A stretch of 64,000 nucleotides of DNA from Pseudoglutamicibacter cumminsii. GTDB lineage: Bacteria > Actinomycetota > Actinomycetes > Actinomycetales > Micrococcaceae. The stretch's first letter is position 1, and every line of letters starts with the position of its first letter. The notes under the pieces are model-generated. The model was not told the DNA's origin. It ran no database searches and was given only the letters and a program-made list of their open reading frames with translations. The position numbers and the translations under genes are program-made. The stretch spans positions 1 to 64,000 of the forward strand of contig NZ_QFWG01000010.1 in NCBI RefSeq assembly GCF_003143995.1. Direction: 5' to 3'. Positions 52,801-62,057 of this stretch are shown in pieces.

Positions 52801-54744
52801 CGTACGGCCAGCCGCAACAGCCCGGTACGCATCCTCAACCAGCGGCGCGATCCGCTCAACATCGGTCTCAGGAGCCAACGCGACCGTCAAAATGTACAGG
52901 TAGCGCTCCGGCGCACCCAAAGGCTCGACGACGTATGGGCGCTCCTGAATCACGCGGATCCCCAGCGCTTCAAGATGCGGCATGATCGACGACAGCGGAG
53001 CCTGATCCGTCAGGTAGAGGCGCAGCTTAGCGATCGTCGAGCCATCAGCCTCAACATCGAGCTCTTCAGGACGATCAATCGAATCCAGGCTCAGGCCAAT
53101 ACCCGCCGAATCCGCGTCAGCCTCAAGACGTTCAAACGCGCGAACGTCATCCAGCGCATCTTCAATCTCATAACGCACGCGATAATCAGCCGGGAACGCC
53201 TCAGCCCACTGCTGAGCATGCTGCATGCCCTTCTCCGTGCCACGCTCCTGCGTGAACACCTCGAGGATGCCTTCACTCCACGAACGCACCGCACGCGTCA
53301 ACCGAGCCTCAAGCGCCTGCTCGTCGACACCCACAGTGTCGACGCCTTCGCCCGCCTTGATGCGGTACGTCAACCGAACCACCGTGGTCGGCGAGTTCCA
53401 GACGTCCAGGTCCATGGTCTCCGCCGCGAACGTGCGCTTCAGTTCGTCCTCAACACGCAAACGAACCGTAGTGTTGTAACGGTCACGCGGCAAATACACC
53501 ATGACCGTCACGAAACGGCCAAACGCATCCCCACGCACAAACGCGCGAGTACGGCGCTGCTCACCCATACGGGAAATCTTCGAAACGATCTCGACCAGCT
53601 CATCCGTGCTCGACTGGATGAGTTCCTCACGCGGATACGACTCCAGGATGCGCAGAATCGACTTACCCGTGTGCGAGGTCGCCAGGTAACCCATGCGCGA
53701 CAACACATGCCGGACCTTAGAGCGCACCACCGGAACCTCAGTGACCGGCTGACGCAGGGCCTCAAACGTGTACAAGCCAATGAAACGGTGCTCACCCACC
53801 ACCGAACCATCAGCAGCGAAATCCTTGACGCCCACATAATCCAGGTACACGCGGCGGTGCACCGTAGAACGGCGGTTAGCGGTAGTCAAAACCAGCGGGC
53901 GCGGTTCGCGCGCTTTCTCCGCAGCCTTACCGCTCAGCGGACGTGACGCAGCATCCGTACGGCGCATCAAACCCAGCGCCGAATCGACGTCACCACGCAA
54001 AATCTCGTTACCGTTCTCCTGCTCAAGCGCGTAATAGCGGTAGCCCAAGAACGTGAACGAATCATCATCCATCCACCGCAAGAACGCGGCAGCCTCACGA
54101 CGATCACGTTCAGAAACCGACGGGATCTCCTGCTCAAGCCGTTCAGCCAAGCGGCGAGCCTGCACGCGCATCGGCTCCCAGTCCTCAACCGCGCTACGCA
54201 CATCCGCCAGAACCGACTCGACAGCCTGCTGAAGCTCTGCACGCTGATCAGCACCCAGCTCCTCAGTGATCAACACCGCGGTCCACGACTCGATCACAGC
54301 ACGCGCACCCTCAGGTGCCGCCAACATACCCAAAGCAGGCAACGCCGCAGTGCTCTCCGTAGCCGGCGTCGACTCCGAAAGCGGAACCTTCCGCACATCA
54401 ACCAGCGAACCATCCTCAACCGAACGATGCACCATATACGTCGGGTGGAAAACAAACCCGATCTTATTCGAGAAATCCAGAACACAGTTAGTGACCGAGT
54501 CAACGATGAACGACATGTCATCCGCAACCAGGAACACAACAGTCCCCTTCTCATGCGGCTCAACGCTCACTACCGCGGAGCCCTGCTTACGGACTCGGCC
54601 CACCGCCGCGTGACGCTCCAGCAGGTCCCTCACCCGATCGTGCCCAAAAGCCTCATATTCCTGAGCATCAATGTCCGCGCCATAACGCTGAACGATATCG
54701 TCGCCAAACGAACCAGATTGAGGAACTGACTGCGTGTTTGCCAC
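49861..54744 (-). CDS. gdhB: NAD-specific glutamate dehydrogenase, 180-kDa class
   Basis: Deaminates glutamate to 2-oxoglutarate with NAD. At about 1627 residues it matches the giant GDH class (as in Streptomyces clavuligerus), which has long N- and C-terminal regions around a normal GDH core. Core motifs lie in the middle: [33 protein letters not shown] (part), [24 protein letters not shown] (part), [11 protein letters not shown] with the substrate Lys, and [11 protein letters not shown] of the nucleotide domain. I prefer the GTG at 54744 (protein start VANTQSVPQ), which has GGTGG upstream, over the GTG at 54762. With glnA and glnE it places ammonia/glutamate metabolism at both ends of the window. 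Confidence 0.93.
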   Translation of the reverse strand: [1627 protein letters not shown]

Positions 54745-54796
54745 GCAACCCACCGCCTTCACAAGAATCGACGCGCGGCCGCAACAACGGCCTCTA

Positions 54797-56215
54797 TTAG
54801 GTGCCCCCGGTCACACTTGGGGCTCCCTTCACCCTAGCCTTAAACAGCCCACCGCGTGCAGCTTTTAAGGGAGTTTCCAGATTCTCTCCACACTCACACA
54901 AGCTACAAGCGAAATCCCGGATCGCTCCACGTGCCGCAGACCTCGCTGCGGCATGGCTCAAAGCCGTCGCTGCATCCAACGCATGCTCTACCGCGGCATC
55001 ATCTTTCGGGATGAAAACCTCCGGGCGAAAACCCTTAGGGCCAAACCTCTCCCATGCGAGCTTGACGCCACGCGCCGCGCCCTTAGAAACCTGATTCACC
55101 ACCACAGAGATACGGCCCTGCGTCAGCTCCGGCGCCTGCCCAACCGCACGCATCAGCCGCGGCAAACCCACCGCATCCGCAGTACCGATCACCACCACAT
55201 CGTCAGCCATCTCAAGAGCCGTGAGCGTCGCATCATCACGCTGCGGAGCGAACGTATCGAACGCGATGTCCTGATCATTATCAGCAGGCGCCGCAACGTC
55301 CACAATCACAAGCTCCGATGCCTCCCGCAATGCCTCAAGACTCCGCTTGAGCGCGGCCTTCCCGACCTCCTGCCAGCGGCTCGGACGAGGAAGCCCCGTG
55401 GTGACGCGCAAGATCGCTTTCCCGATGCGGACCCGCGCATGCGCGTCCGTATCCGAATTCGGTGAAAACGTTCCCGCTTCAACCGAACGGCACAACCGCA
55501 CAATTCCGGACGTCTCCCCGAGCATCCCAAGACGCGCCGCAATGCTCGATGCCCGCGTATCCGCATCCACCAAGGTCACAGACTTCCCGGCGAGCGCCGC
55601 TTCCGTCGCCAGTTCGATCGATAGAAAGCTGCGGCCCGGCGCTCCAGCGCCACTCCACACCACGACGATGCGGCCCGGCTCGCGCTGGACCGTTTCAGGT
55701 TCGATGCCCTCGGGTTGGCTGGACTGGTTTTCCTCGTTCGCGGGATCTTCGATGTCCGAGAGATGTGGCAGACCCGTGCGCGGCTCTACCCCGTGAAGCT
55801 GAGAAAGGTCGTCCGGGATTACGGACTCGAACTCATCGACGGTCTCAGCACGACGCCGCCCACGCCTCTTGAGAGGCTCCGCCCGCGACAACGCTTCCGC
55901 TATCACCTCAGCGGAAGCCGAAGAACCTACCGACCCCACACCAAGCCGAAACAAACGCGAAGCCGCCTTCGCATCGTCGGTCACCGCGACAAGACGACCA
56001 CCCGCGGCGTGAACAGCATCGACCAAGCCACTATCGACATCGTCAAACTGATCAACAACGATCACATACCGCGCCAAGCCAGCGGCCAGCGTCGCCAACA
56101 GCTCCGCCCCATCAGTGCACACCCGCACGACCGTGACCAACCCGACCTCAGACTCCAAACGAGCAAAAACATCGGGCGACTCGCCAAACAAAACAACAGA
56201 CGAGCTCACGGTCAC
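54797..56215 (-). CDS. CpaE/ParA-like protein with degenerate Walker A
   Basis: A 472-residue protein. The N-terminal 130 residues look like a receiver-like alpha/beta domain (VVLFGESPDVFARLESE ... YVIVVDQFDD), as in CpaE pilus-assembly ATPases. A disordered acidic linker follows (about 130-180). The second half is MinD/ParA-like: VVVWSGAGAPGRSFLSIELATEAAL, VTLVDADTRASSIAARLG, LVIVDVAAP and VVVNQVSKGAARG. The Walker A lysines are missing (AGAPGRS in place of KGGVGKT), so ATP hydrolysis is doubtful. It overlaps the SAF-domain gene by 4 nt. No pilin or Tad secretion ATPase is nearby, so the role is unknown. Confidence 0.75.
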   Translation of the reverse strand: MTVSSSVVLFGESPDVFARLESEVGLVTVVRVCTDGAELLATLAAGLARYVIVVDQFDDVDSGLVDAVHAAGGRLVAVTDDAKAASRLFRLGVGSVGSSASAEVIAEALSRAEPLKRRGRRRAETVDEFESVIPDDLSQLHGVEPRTGLPHLSDIEDPANEENQSSQPEGIEPETVQREPGRIVVVWSGAGAPGRSFLSIELATEAALAGKSVTLVDADTRASSIAARLGMLGETSGIVRLCRSVEAGTFSPNSDTDAHARVRIGKAILRVTTGLPRPSRWQEVGKAALKRSLEALREASELVIVDVAAPADNDQDIAFDTFAPQRDDATLTALEMADDVVVIGTADAVGLPRLMRAVGQAPELTQGRISVVVNQVSKGAARGVKLAWERFGPKGFRPEVFIPKDDAAVEHALDAATALSHAAARSAARGAIRDFACSLCECGENLETPLKAARGGLFKARVKGAPSVTGGT

Positions 56216-56865
56216 TCCCCCGCAGCACTCGCCGCAATCGGCGCAGAAACCACGCTCACAACGCTCTCACGCGCGATGTGGCCCACCATCGCGGAGACTT
56301 CATCACGCGGGATCAAAACCTCCAAAACATGCCCCTGCGAAGCCCCGAAACCAGAATCCGCGCGCTCAACCTTCACTACCCGGACCCCGGACAACGCGAG
56401 CTGCGGCTCGGTGTCTGCCTCCGCAACCTTCGGCGTGACATACACATCCACGCCTTGACCAACCTTGACACCCGCCGGCAACGGGCCCTCGACCGTCAAC
56501 GAAAACGAACGCAAATAGGCAGGCACATCCGATTCGATTGCGCGACGCGTCAACAGCTCGCCCTTCGAAACGTAATCGCTCACCGTCGCGCCAGCCACCG
56601 GAACATCACGCGAAACATAACGCTCACCCGGCCCAGCCAAGCGCGCTTCAACCGGAACCAGATCCTTCTCAGTGAGAACAGTGCCCGGGGCCAAATCATG
56701 AGCCGCAACCATGTACGTTTCCGTGCGAGTCACCGAACGCACCAGCAAGACGACGCCCAAGATCGAAGCGACAACCAGCACAACGCCGATCACCAACCTC
56801 GGGTCACGCCAGCTCGCCGGCTGCCACCTCAAAACCGACCCAGCAGAACCACCGCGATCGCTCAT
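56212..56865 (-). CDS. SAF-domain (CpaB/RcpC-like) membrane protein
   Basis: A 217-residue protein. The ATG at 56865 follows GAGGTGG. A single N-terminal membrane segment (LVIGVVLVVASILGVVLLV) is followed by a SAF domain (MVAAHDLAPGTVLTEKDLVPVEA ... VSKGELLTRRAIE), as in CpaB of Tad/Flp pili and in antifreeze/flagellar FlgA-type domains. The C-terminal half reads GVDVYVTPKVAEAD and EVLIPRDEVSAMVGHIA. It is translated together with the CpaE-like gene (4-nt overlap). A periplasmic role next to the wall is inferred. Confidence 0.8.
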   Translation of the reverse strand: MSDRGGSAGSVLRWQPASWRDPRLVIGVVLVVASILGVVLLVRSVTRTETYMVAAHDLAPGTVLTEKDLVPVEARLAGPGERYVSRDVPVAGATVSDYVSKGELLTRRAIESDVPAYLRSFSLTVEGPLPAGVKVGQGVDVYVTPKVAEADTEPQLALSGVRVVKVERADSGFGASQGHVLEVLIPRDEVSAMVGHIARESVVSVVSAPIAASAAGE

Positions 56866-57025
56866 AGCCACCTCAAACACGTCACGCCCATCGAGGGCAT
56901 TCTTCAAGATGATTTGACGATAACGACCAACGCGAAACACAACAAGAGGTAACAAGCGGCGCAATCCAACATCCCGGACACAGATCGCACACAGCTATAC
57001 CGCTCCGTTGCCGGGGCGAGGGCAC

Positions 57026-57613
57026 TCAGATCGTTGAAACAGCCGAAACCGCAGCAAGCGCGCCCAGAGGAACCAGCACCAACGACCGCGACGCCGAGCC
57101 ACCCACCTGCGCCTGCATGCGGACAAAATCCCCACCCACCGCAACAATCAAGCCGCTACCGACAACCCCGTCGGACAAAACGAAACGCACACTCTGCCGA
57201 TCCCGACCAACGGCGCGCAGCGCGGACTTCCACGGCGCCTTAGTGCTCCGGCACTGTGCTGCATTGCGGAACTGTGCTGTATTGCGGGGCTGCACTTCAG
57301 TACGGGGCACGGAGCCAACCCCTGCAGTAGAGCCGAGAACCTCAACCCACACGCCTGCTTGATCAGGGAAAAGCCACGACTCTCGCGCCGACTCAATCCC
57401 GAACCACCCGGAACCAACCGCGGCGACCTTCCCTGTAAAAGAATGTCCGGTCACGTGGACTTTGACCTGCGCTCCCGCTACTTCTGTCAAGAAATCGCGG
57501 CGCGCATATTCAGCCCGGGCAAGTTCGCCTGCCTCAGCGCGCATCTCTTGCCACTGCCCCGCGAGCAATTCGTGGGACATGTCCTCAAACAGGTCGTCGA
57601 AACGCATGCCCAC
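57026..57613 (-). CDS. conserved hypothetical protein
   Basis: A 195-residue soluble protein that I do not recognise. The N-terminal helix (FDDLFEDMSHELLAGQWQEM) is rich in acidic residues; two beta-rich halves (VKVHVTGHSFTGKVAAVGSGWFGIES and VRFVLSDGVVGSGLIVAVGGDFVRM) look like related Sm/SH3-like units. Between them is a short repetitive stretch (QPRNTAQFRNAAQCRST) encoded by three imperfect 18-bp units near 57249-57302. It is divergent from the LysM membrane protein gene and 60 nt from the SAF gene. Confidence 0.6.
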   Translation of the reverse strand: MGMRFDDLFEDMSHELLAGQWQEMRAEAGELARAEYARRDFLTEVAGAQVKVHVTGHSFTGKVAAVGSGWFGIESARESWLFPDQAGVWVEVLGSTAGVGSVPRTEVQPRNTAQFRNAAQCRSTKAPWKSALRAVGRDRQSVRFVLSDGVVGSGLIVAVGGDFVRMQAQVGGSASRSLVLVPLGALAAVSAVSTI

Positions 57614-57729
57614 AGCCTACTGAAAATCCACCACGCAAAACCCCCTCTTGACACCAACGGAAAACATCAAACAGAATCAAAGCACAGCAAACGAACATAG
57701 GTTCTTACTATTCGAAGGAATGACCACCG

Positions 57730-58491
57730 ATGACACCTAACGCTTCACGAAGGCTTCCGAGAAACCTGACGTCTTCACCTTCGTCTCTGCACATCACCGC
57801 GGCATGGCTCGCCCCCGTGGCCGGGCTCGCGATCGGAACGCCCGCACTCACTGCTCTAGGGCCCTGGTTCCCCAACGCCGAATCGCCAGACTTACTCATC
57901 GCACGCCTCGGCGCATGGAGCTTGTGCCTCATCAGCCTCTACTTCCTCCTCAACCACGCATTGGCGCTCTCACTGCGCGGCCTCAATGCCCTCGGCGTTC
58001 GTACCGAACGCTGGAACCGATGGGTTCCCCGCGCATCAGCGCTGGCCGCCGGCCTCATCCTCACAGCGCCAACACCATCGCACGCCGGACCACCACCGGA
58101 CACGACTGTCATCACACAAGAAACCCGCACACAAGAAACCAACGCGACAACGGCCACGCCCTCTGCATCAGCCGCCTTCCCCATCGACGGCAAGCAAGCG
58201 GCCACGCCGGCAAAGCAAGAAGCTACACAGCAAGAGGCCGCGGCCTTCACCGTCAAGAAAGCCGACCCCGTCCCACTACCGCGGAGCATGGGGACACCCG
58301 CCCGAGCCGACACGGTGATCGTCAAAACGGGAGACACGCTTTGGGACCTCGCCGCCCGACACCTCGGCCCGGGAGCAACTCCACAACAGATCGCCAAAGA
58401 AACTCAGCGGTGGCACAACAGCAACCGCGAGCTGCTAGGCGATAACCCGCACCTCATCCAGCCCGGACAAGAACTACTCATCCCTGCCTAA
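57730..58491 (+). CDS. LysM-domain membrane protein
   Basis: A 253-residue protein. Two hydrophobic segments in the first half (AAWLAPVAGLAIGTPALTAL and LGAWSLCLISLYFLLNHALAL) and a third near LAAGLILTAP are followed by an Ala/Thr/Gln-rich linker (about residues 115-190). A C-terminal LysM-like domain ends the protein: DTVIVKTGDTLWDLAARHLGPGA ... IQPGQELLIPA. It probably anchors to the membrane and binds peptidoglycan. The following Rv3235-like gene starts 26 nt later, suggesting one transcript. Confidence 0.85.
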   Translation: MTPNASRRLPRNLTSSPSSLHITAAWLAPVAGLAIGTPALTALGPWFPNAESPDLLIARLGAWSLCLISLYFLLNHALALSLRGLNALGVRTERWNRWVPRASALAAGLILTAPTPSHAGPPPDTTVITQETRTQETNATTATPSASAAFPIDGKQAATPAKQEATQQEAAAFTVKKADPVPLPRSMGTPARADTVIVKTGDTLWDLAARHLGPGATPQQIAKETQRWHNSNRELLGDNPHLIQPGQELLIPA

Positions 58492-58517
58492 GGGCGCACT
58501 CACACCGAAGGATTCCC

Positions 58518-59036
58518 ATGACCACCGCACCACTCTGCGAACCACGCCTCGATCCCGCAACGAACGTCACGCCGTTCCCTGCCCCATCCGACCCAGCCAC
58601 AGCCGGCCCCGCTGCAGGCTCCACCACTTCGGGCACCCCGACTACAGCGCAACCAGATTCTTCCGTGAGACCAGGGTCTCCGGCGCATCAACAGCTCGCC
58701 CGCACCATAGCTCAAGCAATCGCCGATGTGCTTTCCGGCCGACGCCCTTCCCTCGCCTTGGCAGGGTGGTTCGAACTCATGCCTCTCAACAAGGTACAAA
58801 ACCGCGCCGGATGGGAACGCGAAGCCTCCGCAGCTAAAGGAACCCCATGGCCGTGGCGCACCCTAGGCGTGCTTTCAACCCACGTGCAAGCCCAATACCG
58901 TAGCCCTAGTAGCGAAGCGCTACCCACACTCGAATGCTGTGCAAGCATCCTCACCCCACGAGGAGTCCGCGCCATCGCCTTCACCCTGAAACCACACGGC
59001 CGCAGGCTCCGGTGCACGGATGTCCAGATCGGGTGA
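58518..59036 (+). CDS. Rv3235-family protein
   Basis: A 172-residue protein of unknown function. The first 55 residues are Pro/Thr/Ala-rich and probably disordered. The C-terminal part has the family pattern AQAIADVLSGRRPSLALAGWF, then VLSTHVQAQ and the terminal AFTLKPHGRRLRCTDVQIG. Rv3235 homologues lie near secA in Mycobacterium and here too. No signal peptide or membrane segment is visible. Confidence 0.82.
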   Translation: MTTAPLCEPRLDPATNVTPFPAPSDPATAGPAAGSTTSGTPTTAQPDSSVRPGSPAHQQLARTIAQAIADVLSGRRPSLALAGWFELMPLNKVQNRAGWEREASAAKGTPWPWRTLGVLSTHVQAQYRSPSSEALPTLECCASILTPRGVRAIAFTLKPHGRRLRCTDVQIG

Positions 59037-59101
59037 AAGCTGAAGGGCACACGGGGTAAGCATGCCTACCCCCCCATCGGCTAGGCCCGAGGTAGTTAAG
59101 C

Positions 59102-59139
59102 AAGCGGGCTCGCACACCTTTCGGTGCGCGAGCCCGCTT
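59102..59139. terminator. bidirectional terminator between the Rv3235-like gene and secA
   Basis: A 17-bp stem with one mismatch, AAGCGGGCTCGCACACC (59102-59118) with GGTGCGCGAGCCCGCTT (59123-59139), closes a TTTC loop. TTGTTG follows on the plus strand. It separates two convergent genes. Confidence 0.88.
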
Positions 59140-59180
59140 TGTTGCAACGCCGATAACCGCGCAGCGCTGATATGAAAACC

Positions 59181-61871
59181 CTAGCGGCGCTTCTTAGCGT
59201 TCTTCTTAGCCTTACGCGCCTGCTTACCGGTCACCTTAGGCTCATCCTTCTTGGAGCGGGTGCGGCGAGTGCGTGCCTCACCAGACTCATCCGGAGCCGA
59301 ATACTCGAGATCTTCCTGGCTGGACTCAGAATCCATCAGACCAGCGCCCTTAGCCTCACCGGCGTCGTGGCCAGGTTCGACCTCTGCGTGGAACATCAAG
59401 GAAACCGAGTCCTCACGGATCCCCTCCATCATGGCCTCGAACATTTCGTAGCCTTCACGCTGGTACTCAACCAGCGGGTCACGCTGGGCCATCGCACGCA
59501 GGCCAATACCTTCCTTGAGATAGTCCATCTCGTAGAGGTGTTCCTGCCACTTACGGCCAATCGAAGACAACACAACGCGGCGTTCCAAGTCACGCATCGT
59601 CGTAGCGCCCAAGTACTCTTCACGGCGCTCGTACGCGACCAACGCGTCAGAGACGATCTCTTCCTTGAGCATCTCCGCAGTCAGGCCGCCCTGATCACCA
59701 CCGGCCTCCTCGATGAGGTCTTCCGGAGTCAACGTAACCGGGTACAGGACACGCAGGTTATTCCACAGCGCCTCAAGATCCCAGTCATACGGTTCGCCCG
59801 CCAGGGTCGCTTCCGTAACCATCGCGCCAACAGCATCCTCAATGAAGTGCTGCATACGCTCCTCCAAGTCCTCACCTTCGAGGATCTGACGGCGGTCAGC
59901 ATAGATCGCCTCACGCTGACGGTTCATCACGTCGTCATACTTCAAGACGTTCTTACGCTGCTCCGTGTTGACAGACTCAACCTGACGCTGAGCCGACTCG
60001 ATCGCACGCGAAACCATCTTGGATTCAAGCGCCATGTCATCCGGCATGCTTGGCGAGTTCATGATGCGCTCCGCCATACCGGCGTTGAAGCGACGCATCA
60101 GCTCATCCGACATCGACAAGTAGAAACGGGACTCACCCGGGTCACCCTGACGGCCCGAACGACCACGCAACTGGTTATCGATACGACGCGATTCGTGACG
60201 CTCCGTACCCAGAACATACAAGCCGCCGAGCTCACGAACCTCGTCGCCCTCAGCCTCACACTGGGCCTGGAACTTCTCGAAAACCTCATCCCAGACAGCC
60301 TGGTAACCCTCAGGATCAACATCGGCATCCAAGCCGCGGTTCTTCATCTCAGTGACAGCCAAGAACTCAGCGTTACCGCCGAGCATGATGTCAGTACCAC
60401 GGCCAGCCATGTTCGTCGCGACCGTAACCGCGCCCTTCTTACCGGCCTGAGCAACAACCGCAGCTTCGCGTTCGTGCTGCTTAGCGTTCAAAACCTCGTG
60501 GCGGATACCGCGCTTCGCGAGCTTCTGAGACAAGTACTCGGACTTCTCAACCGAAGTCGTACCAACCAGAACCGGCTGACCTGAACGGTGACGTTCCTCG
60601 ATGTCCTCAGCAACAGCCTCGAACTTCGCGATCTCGTTCTTGTAGATCAAGTCCGGCTTATCGATGCGCTGCATCGGCTTGTTCGTTGGGATCGGAACCA
60701 CGCCGAGCTTGTAGGTGTTGTTGAACTCCGCCGCCTCGGTTTCTGCGGTACCGGTCATGCCGGAGAGCTTGTCGTAGAGGCGGAAGTAGTTCTGCAACGT
60801 CACGGTCGCCAAGGTCTGGTTTTCAGCCTTGATCTCGACGTTCTCTTTCGCCTCAATCGCCTGGTGCATGCCCTCCGAATAACGGCGACCAGGAAGCGAA
60901 CGGCCCGTGTGCTCATCGACGATCATGATCTCGCCGTCCATGACCACATAGTCCTTATCCCGCTTGAACAGCTCCTTCGCCTTGATCGCATTGTTCAAGA
61001 AACCGATCAGCGGAGTGTTCGCGGACTCGTACAGGTTCTCAATGCCGAGGTAATCCTCAACCTTGTCGATACCCGAAGCCTTGACACCCACCGTGCGCTT
61101 CTTGATATCGACCTCATAGTCCTCGTCGATCTTCATGCCGCGCACGAGCTTGGAGAACCCGCTGTACCAGCGGTTCACGTCACCCTGCGCCGGGCCGGAA
61201 ATGATGAGCGGAGTACGGGCCTCATCGATCAGAATCGAGTCAACCTCATCGACGATCGCGAAGTTGTGGCCGCGCTGAACCAGCTCATCCATGGACCACG
61301 CCATGTTGTCACGCAGATAATCGAAGCCGAACTCGTTGTTGGTTCCGTATGTGATGTCCGCGGCGTACTGCTGGCGGCGCACCGAAGGCGGCTGGTTCGA
61401 AACGATAACGCCCGTGCTCATACCGAGGAAACGGTAGAGGCGGGACATGAGCTCGCCCTGATAGTTTGCGAGGAAGTCGTTGGTCGTCACAACATGGACG
61501 CCCTTACCGGAGATCGCGTTGAGGTAAGCAGCCGCGGTTGCAACGAGCGTCTTACCTTCACCGGTCTTCATTTCAGCGATGTTGCCCAAGTGGAGGGCCG
61601 CGGCACCCATCAACTGGACGTCGAAGTGACGCATACCCAGGGTGCGCTGCGACGCTTCACGCACCACCGCGAACGCTTCAGGGAGGAGGTCGTCGAGGCT
61701 CTCGCCCGCTTCATGCCGTTCACGGAACTGGTCCGTCATGGACTGCAGCTCTTCATCCGTGAGCTCCTTGATGGAGTCTTCGAGTGCGTTGATCTGTGAG
61801 ACGTAAGAACGCAGACGCTTCAGAATGCGTTTATCGCCAGCTCGCAAGATGCGCTCGAACAGATTGGCCAC
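59181..61871 (-). CDS. secA: preprotein translocase ATPase SecA (SecA1)
   Basis: Motor of the general secretion pathway. The 896-residue protein has Walker [13 protein letters not shown] near residue 105, the DEAD-type [44 protein letters not shown] and [13 protein letters not shown]. The C-terminus is a basic Lys/Arg-rich tail ([14 protein letters not shown]) without the zinc-binding SEC-C motif, as is usual for actinobacterial SecA1. It exports the signal-peptide proteins seen here (cutinase, surface protein, crystallin-like, LysM proteins). It lies 186 nt downstream of hpf with a hairpin between. Confidence 0.97.
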   Translation of the reverse strand: MANLFERILRAGDKRILKRLRSYVSQINALEDSIKELTDEELQSMTDQFRERHEAGESLDDLLPEAFAVVREASQRTLGMRHFDVQLMGAAALHLGNIAEMKTGEGKTLVATAAAYLNAISGKGVHVVTTNDFLANYQGELMSRLYRFLGMSTGVIVSNQPPSVRRQQYAADITYGTNNEFGFDYLRDNMAWSMDELVQRGHNFAIVDEVDSILIDEARTPLIISGPAQGDVNRWYSGFSKLVRGMKIDEDYEVDIKKRTVGVKASGIDKVEDYLGIENLYESANTPLIGFLNNAIKAKELFKRDKDYVVMDGEIMIVDEHTGRSLPGRRYSEGMHQAIEAKENVEIKAENQTLATVTLQNYFRLYDKLSGMTGTAETEAAEFNNTYKLGVVPIPTNKPMQRIDKPDLIYKNEIAKFEAVAEDIEERHRSGQPVLVGTTSVEKSEYLSQKLAKRGIRHEVLNAKQHEREAAVVAQAGKKGAVTVATNMAGRGTDIMLGGNAEFLAVTEMKNRGLDADVDPEGYQAVWDEVFEKFQAQCEAEGDEVRELGGLYVLGTERHESRRIDNQLRGRSGRQGDPGESRFYLSMSDELMRRFNAGMAERIMNSPSMPDDMALESKMVSRAIESAQRQVESVNTEQRKNVLKYDDVMNRQREAIYADRRQILEGEDLEERMQHFIEDAVGAMVTEATLAGEPYDWDLEALWNNLRVLYPVTLTPEDLIEEAGGDQGGLTAEMLKEEIVSDALVAYERREEYLGATTMRDLERRVVLSSIGRKWQEHLYEMDYLKEGIGLRAMAQRDPLVEYQREGYEMFEAMMEGIREDSVSLMFHAEVEPGHDAGEAKGAGLMDSESSQEDLEYSAPDESGEARTRRTRSKKDEPKVTGKQARKAKKNAKKRR

Positions 61872-61954
61872 GTGTTTTCTCCCCCATGACGAAGCGACCG
61901 GAATCTACCGGCCCTTCGCCATCTTACGCGTTGAATACGTTTTTACCCCAAGCC

Positions 61955-61988
61955 AATGGCGGGAGATTCCTGAAAATCCCCCGCCATT
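61955..61988 (-). terminator. hairpin after hpf
   Basis: AATGGCGGG (61955-61963) pairs with CCCGCCATT (61980-61988), extended inward by GATT/AATC around a short loop with one mismatch. It lies between the hpf stop and the secA start on the minus strand. A T run is lacking, so efficiency is uncertain. Confidence 0.6.
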
Positions 61989-62057
61989 AGCCTGAATGAC
62001 AGTTACTAGAATTCTACTGCCCCACTGTTATGGGAACACTAAATTCCGATGCGGTCG

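Noticed and set aside
51712-53946. 744-codon plus-strand open frame opposite gdhB
   Set aside because: Antisense shadow of the GDH gene with Arg/Thr/His-rich composition and no domain.
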